Of a stretch of 64,000 nucleotides of DNA, positions 61,481 through 64,000 are shown one piece after another. The position numbers and the translations under genes were made by a program. The DNA is taken from NCBI RefSeq assembly GCF_036320965.1, contig NC_092258.1:2938501-3002500 (forward strand), given 5' to 3'. The stretch is from Panulirus ornatus. Its lineage: Eukaryota; Arthropoda; Malacostraca; Decapoda; Palinuridae. Each line of letters begins with the position of its first letter. Position 1 is the first letter of the stretch. A model generated the notes under the pieces. It made no database searches. It was given only the letters and a program-made list of their open reading frames with translations, and was not told the DNA's origin.

Positions 61481-61949
61481 GTAGACTGTGGCCAGGAACA
61501 TCCTAGGTTTAGCCCACGGGGGGAAGGCGCACGGGAATGAACCCACTGGGCTGGGTTGCAAGGGGTTTTTGCAACGGTTGTATGGTAGGGAGGCTGGGGT
61601 GTGGGGGGATGGGATGCTAATCCCAATGGTGGTGGTGGTGGGGGAGGTGGTAGAGGTGGTGGTGATGGTTGTGGTGTCTGAGGTGAAGGGAGTGGTGGTG
61701 GCGGTGGTGGAGGAGTTAGTTAATGAACGGCCATGGTGGTGGTCGGAGTGGTTGACGTACGAATTATGGTAACGGTAGTGTCAGTATAGTAGCGGAAGTC
61801 GTTCCTGTTGTCATAATAACGGTGGCAGTGCATGAGCTACAAGACTCATACGAACGGCAACAGTTGGAGCAACAGGAGCAGCAACAGTAGCGCCTGGAAA
61901 CACTACAACAGAACAAGTATCATTTCACGCAGCAGCAGCAACAGCAACA

Positions 61950-62230
61950 GTGGTCATAGTCCACAAAGTCGCAGTAGCAGTTCATCGCTGCTCCGTGTGG
62001 CTACGTCCGGAACCAGAGCAGGAGGAGAACATAACATCGACCGAGGCGACGCGTCGGGGGACGGCGCGCGAGACGACCAAGACGGAGAGGATGTCGTCGA
62101 GGGCGACGTGTAGCGACGGGCCACGTGGATGCGACGGTCCACAACCCCTCCCCCCACTCGTTCCAGACGACCACGTCTCCACACCTCAACTCAAATCTCC
62201 TTCGCCCAGCAGCCGCCCTCACCTCCTCAC
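61950..62230. other. CpG-dense segment with open frames on both strands
   Basis: CpG density is high at 62035-62150 (for example GAGGCGACGCGTCGGGGGAC). The minus strand offers a Ser/Pro-rich frame (61954-62184) and the plus strand an Asp/Gly-rich one. Neither has a recognised domain or clear splice borders. It may be an exon or a promoter-like island. Confidence 0.25.
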
Positions 62231-62283
62231 GACCACGGGTAGTTCCGTGAGCACAACATAAAAATCTAGTAATATTCACGAGC

Positions 62284-62357
<74 letters not shown>
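62284..62357. repeat. (CT)n microsatellite
   Basis: About 36 units with one break near 62303. Confidence 0.96.
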
Positions 62358-62359
<2 letters not shown>

Positions 62360-62545
62360 CCCATCTCCCATCACTCCCATCAATATTTTGCTCAGAGCGC
62401 CGGCGACCTCCTCCTCCTGCTCCTCCCCAACCGGTGCCGACCCTTCCATCCTAATATAGGTCGGGGCCGTAATGTCATTCTGCAACAAGGCAACCCCACC
62501 ACCACACCCCACACTTTCCTCTCCTGCTCCCCCCTACCACCAACA

Positions 62546-62546
<1 letters not shown>

Positions 62547-62592
<46 letters not shown>
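62547..62592. repeat. (AC)n microsatellite
   Basis: About 23 units. Confidence 0.96.
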
Positions 62593-62593
<1 letters not shown>

Positions 62594-62769
62594 CCCATGG
62601 GTATTGCAAGGCGACTGGCCAGCCAGCATAACACCCCCTTTGCATAATTAGGTAGCTGTGCAATATCCGCGATTGTTTTCCATTGTTGCAAGAGGCGACC
62701 ACCTCCCCCTACCCTACCCTACTACCCCTGACGACCTGCCTCCTCTCTCCCTCCCCCTTCCTTTTGCAG

Positions 62770-62878
62770 CGTCGCCGATTATAACTGACAGTGGGGAGGA
62801 GAGCCCGGCGTCGCTCGGCTATCACGCGTGGCACGGCGGACTACGTTTGAGGTGCGGCGCAAGAACACAACGAGAGAG
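62770..62878 (+). CDS. Candidate isolated internal exon, unidentified
   Basis: A strong pyrimidine tract ending CCTTCCTTTTGCAG lies directly before 62770, and GAGAG|GTAAAT lies directly after 62878. The 109-bp interval is open in the frame that reads SPIITDSGEESPASLGYHAW and continues HGGLRLRCGARTQRE; it enters in phase 1 and leaves in phase 2. It is CpG-richer than its flanks. No domain is recognisable and I found no partner exon. It could equally be a non-coding exon or chance. Confidence 0.25.
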
Positions 62879-62997
62879 GTAAATAGGGGGCGAGGAGGAA
62901 GGGGGAAGGTGAGGGAGAGAGAGAGAGAGAGAGGAGAGAGACAGAGTGAGAGAGATTAGAGGCGGCTAAGGGGACAGAGAGAGGAGGGGGGGTAGCT

Positions 62998-62998
<1 letters not shown>

Positions 62999-63074
<76 letters not shown>
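62999..63074. repeat. (AG)n microsatellite
   Basis: About 37 units, within a wider purine-rich stretch from 62880. Confidence 0.97.
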
Positions 63075-63078
<4 letters not shown>

Positions 63079-63189
63079 GAAAACGAACAGGACCAAGAAT
63101 AAGAAAGAGAGTATGGAGGACACGTTGGAAGGTTCATAAGTGCAACTGATAAAGAGGCAGAACGAAGAGGAAAAGGAAGAGTGGAGGAA

Positions 63190-63220
<31 letters not shown>

Positions 63221-63333
63221 GCAGAATAACCGAAGGAGCTTCATGGAAACACAAGTAGCCAATAATCCTCGAAGTCAAACTAATGAACGCTACTCACAGT
63301 ACAGGTTCAACTTCAGGGCTCAATTAGGAGACT

Positions 63334-63571
63334 TTATATAAAGAGAAGGTTCAGTAAGACTTATATAAAGAGAAGGTTCAGTAAGACTTATATAAAGAGA
63401 AGGTTCAGTAAGACTTATATAAAGAGAAGGTTCAGTAAGACTTATATAAAGAGAAGGTTCAGTAAGACTTATATAAAGAGAAGGTTCAGTAAGACTTATA
63501 TAAAGAGAAGGTTCAGTAAGACTTATATAAAGAGAAGGTTCAGTAAGACTTATATAAAGAGAAGGTTCAGT
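63334..63571 (+). repeat. 27-bp minisatellite, 8 full copies plus part
   Basis: Copies of exactly 27 bp from 63334 are nearly identical. Each contains TTATATAAAGAGAAGGTTCA and GTAAGAC; the ninth copy breaks off after 22 bp. Confidence 0.97.
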
Positions 63572-64000
63572 TGCGGGGATGAATATAAAGACGGTTCTCG
63601 AGACGGGGTTTCAAATCAAGGGTTCTGATGAAGACACAAACGTTTCACCTCAACTGAACCTAATACATCCGTGGTTTGAGAGGTTCTGCTGACTTTGAAC
63701 ACTTCATCTATTGGGGTTTTATTCAAAGGGACACATATTACGCAGGAATTTGAACTAAGGCTTTTCACCTTGGAAAGAATTTATTCATGTACGGTTAAAT
63801 GTGAGGGGTTTCATAAAAGAAAGAGGGGATTCTGCTTAAAGGGGATTTAACCATGGGATTACTCAACTTGAGGGGATCTAGTAGCTTAGGAAGAACCTAC
63901 TCAAGGGGGATTTACTCCAGGAGGCTTAGACAATAGTATAATCAAGCGGGAATTATCTAAGATGTAACTCAATTATGGCGGACTTGACAATAGGGAGACG
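63572..64000 (+). repeat. Degenerate GGGGATTTA-type repeats
   Basis: Loose copies of CTCAAGGGGGATTTA and relatives at 22-30-bp spacing run to the end of the window. Confidence 0.45.

Overview
This window looks like arthropod, probably decapod crustacean, nuclear DNA. The reasons are long, nearly perfect dinucleotide microsatellites ((AG)n, (AT)n, (AC)n) every kilobase or two, very low coding density, intron-split conserved exons, and decayed LINEs whose 3' end I recognise from memory as common in decapod genomes. The host assignment is an inference. There are no bacterial-type genes, operons, rRNA genes or CRISPR arrays.

The one gene I can support is on the minus strand: four exons of a C2H2 zinc-finger transcription factor at 36121-35937, 34830-34701, 34161-33994 and 26591-25606. 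All three visible introns have GT...AG borders and matching phases (0, 1, 1). The joined piece encodes about 489 residues: five zinc fingers, two of them cut by introns, then a conserved alanine/arginine-rich segment, a Gly-Met repeat, a polyglutamine tract of 27 residues and a stop. The 5' end is missing. The first visible exon begins inside an HTG/ERPYKC finger linker, so at least one exon lies upstream, and I found none in 36.1-64 kb.

The rest is mostly repeats. 0.3-2.0 kb holds a wrecked LINE with a partly duplicated reverse transcriptase. 6-10 kb holds degenerate minisatellites, a tRNA-like SINE head and the first copy of a dispersed inverted-repeat family. 14.2-14.6 kb is a relic of a second reverse transcriptase type. 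19-25.6 kb is GC- and G-rich DNA downstream of the zinc-finger stop codon that may partly be its 3' UTR. 26.6-34 kb is the large intron, packed with minisatellites. 36.1-64 kb is dense in microsatellites, with a second LINE relic at 46.1-47.3 kb and most copies of the inverted-repeat family.

The most interesting non-genic signal is that repeat family. At least nine loci (8.2, 32.5, 39.9, 41.7, 45.2, 49.3, 50.6, 52.9 and 55.1 kb) carry a ~21-bp unit with the core CACGACGGTACGACCCTTG or its complement. In the fuller copies the units point one way on the left, a short near-palindromic centre follows (TTTGACCTGA...TCAGGTCAAAG type, beside a GGCCACTATACCC motif), and the units point the other way on the right. 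That is the architecture of a foldback-type element with minisatellite arms. Apart from the zinc-finger gene, almost every long open frame here is an artefact of simple or tandem repeats.
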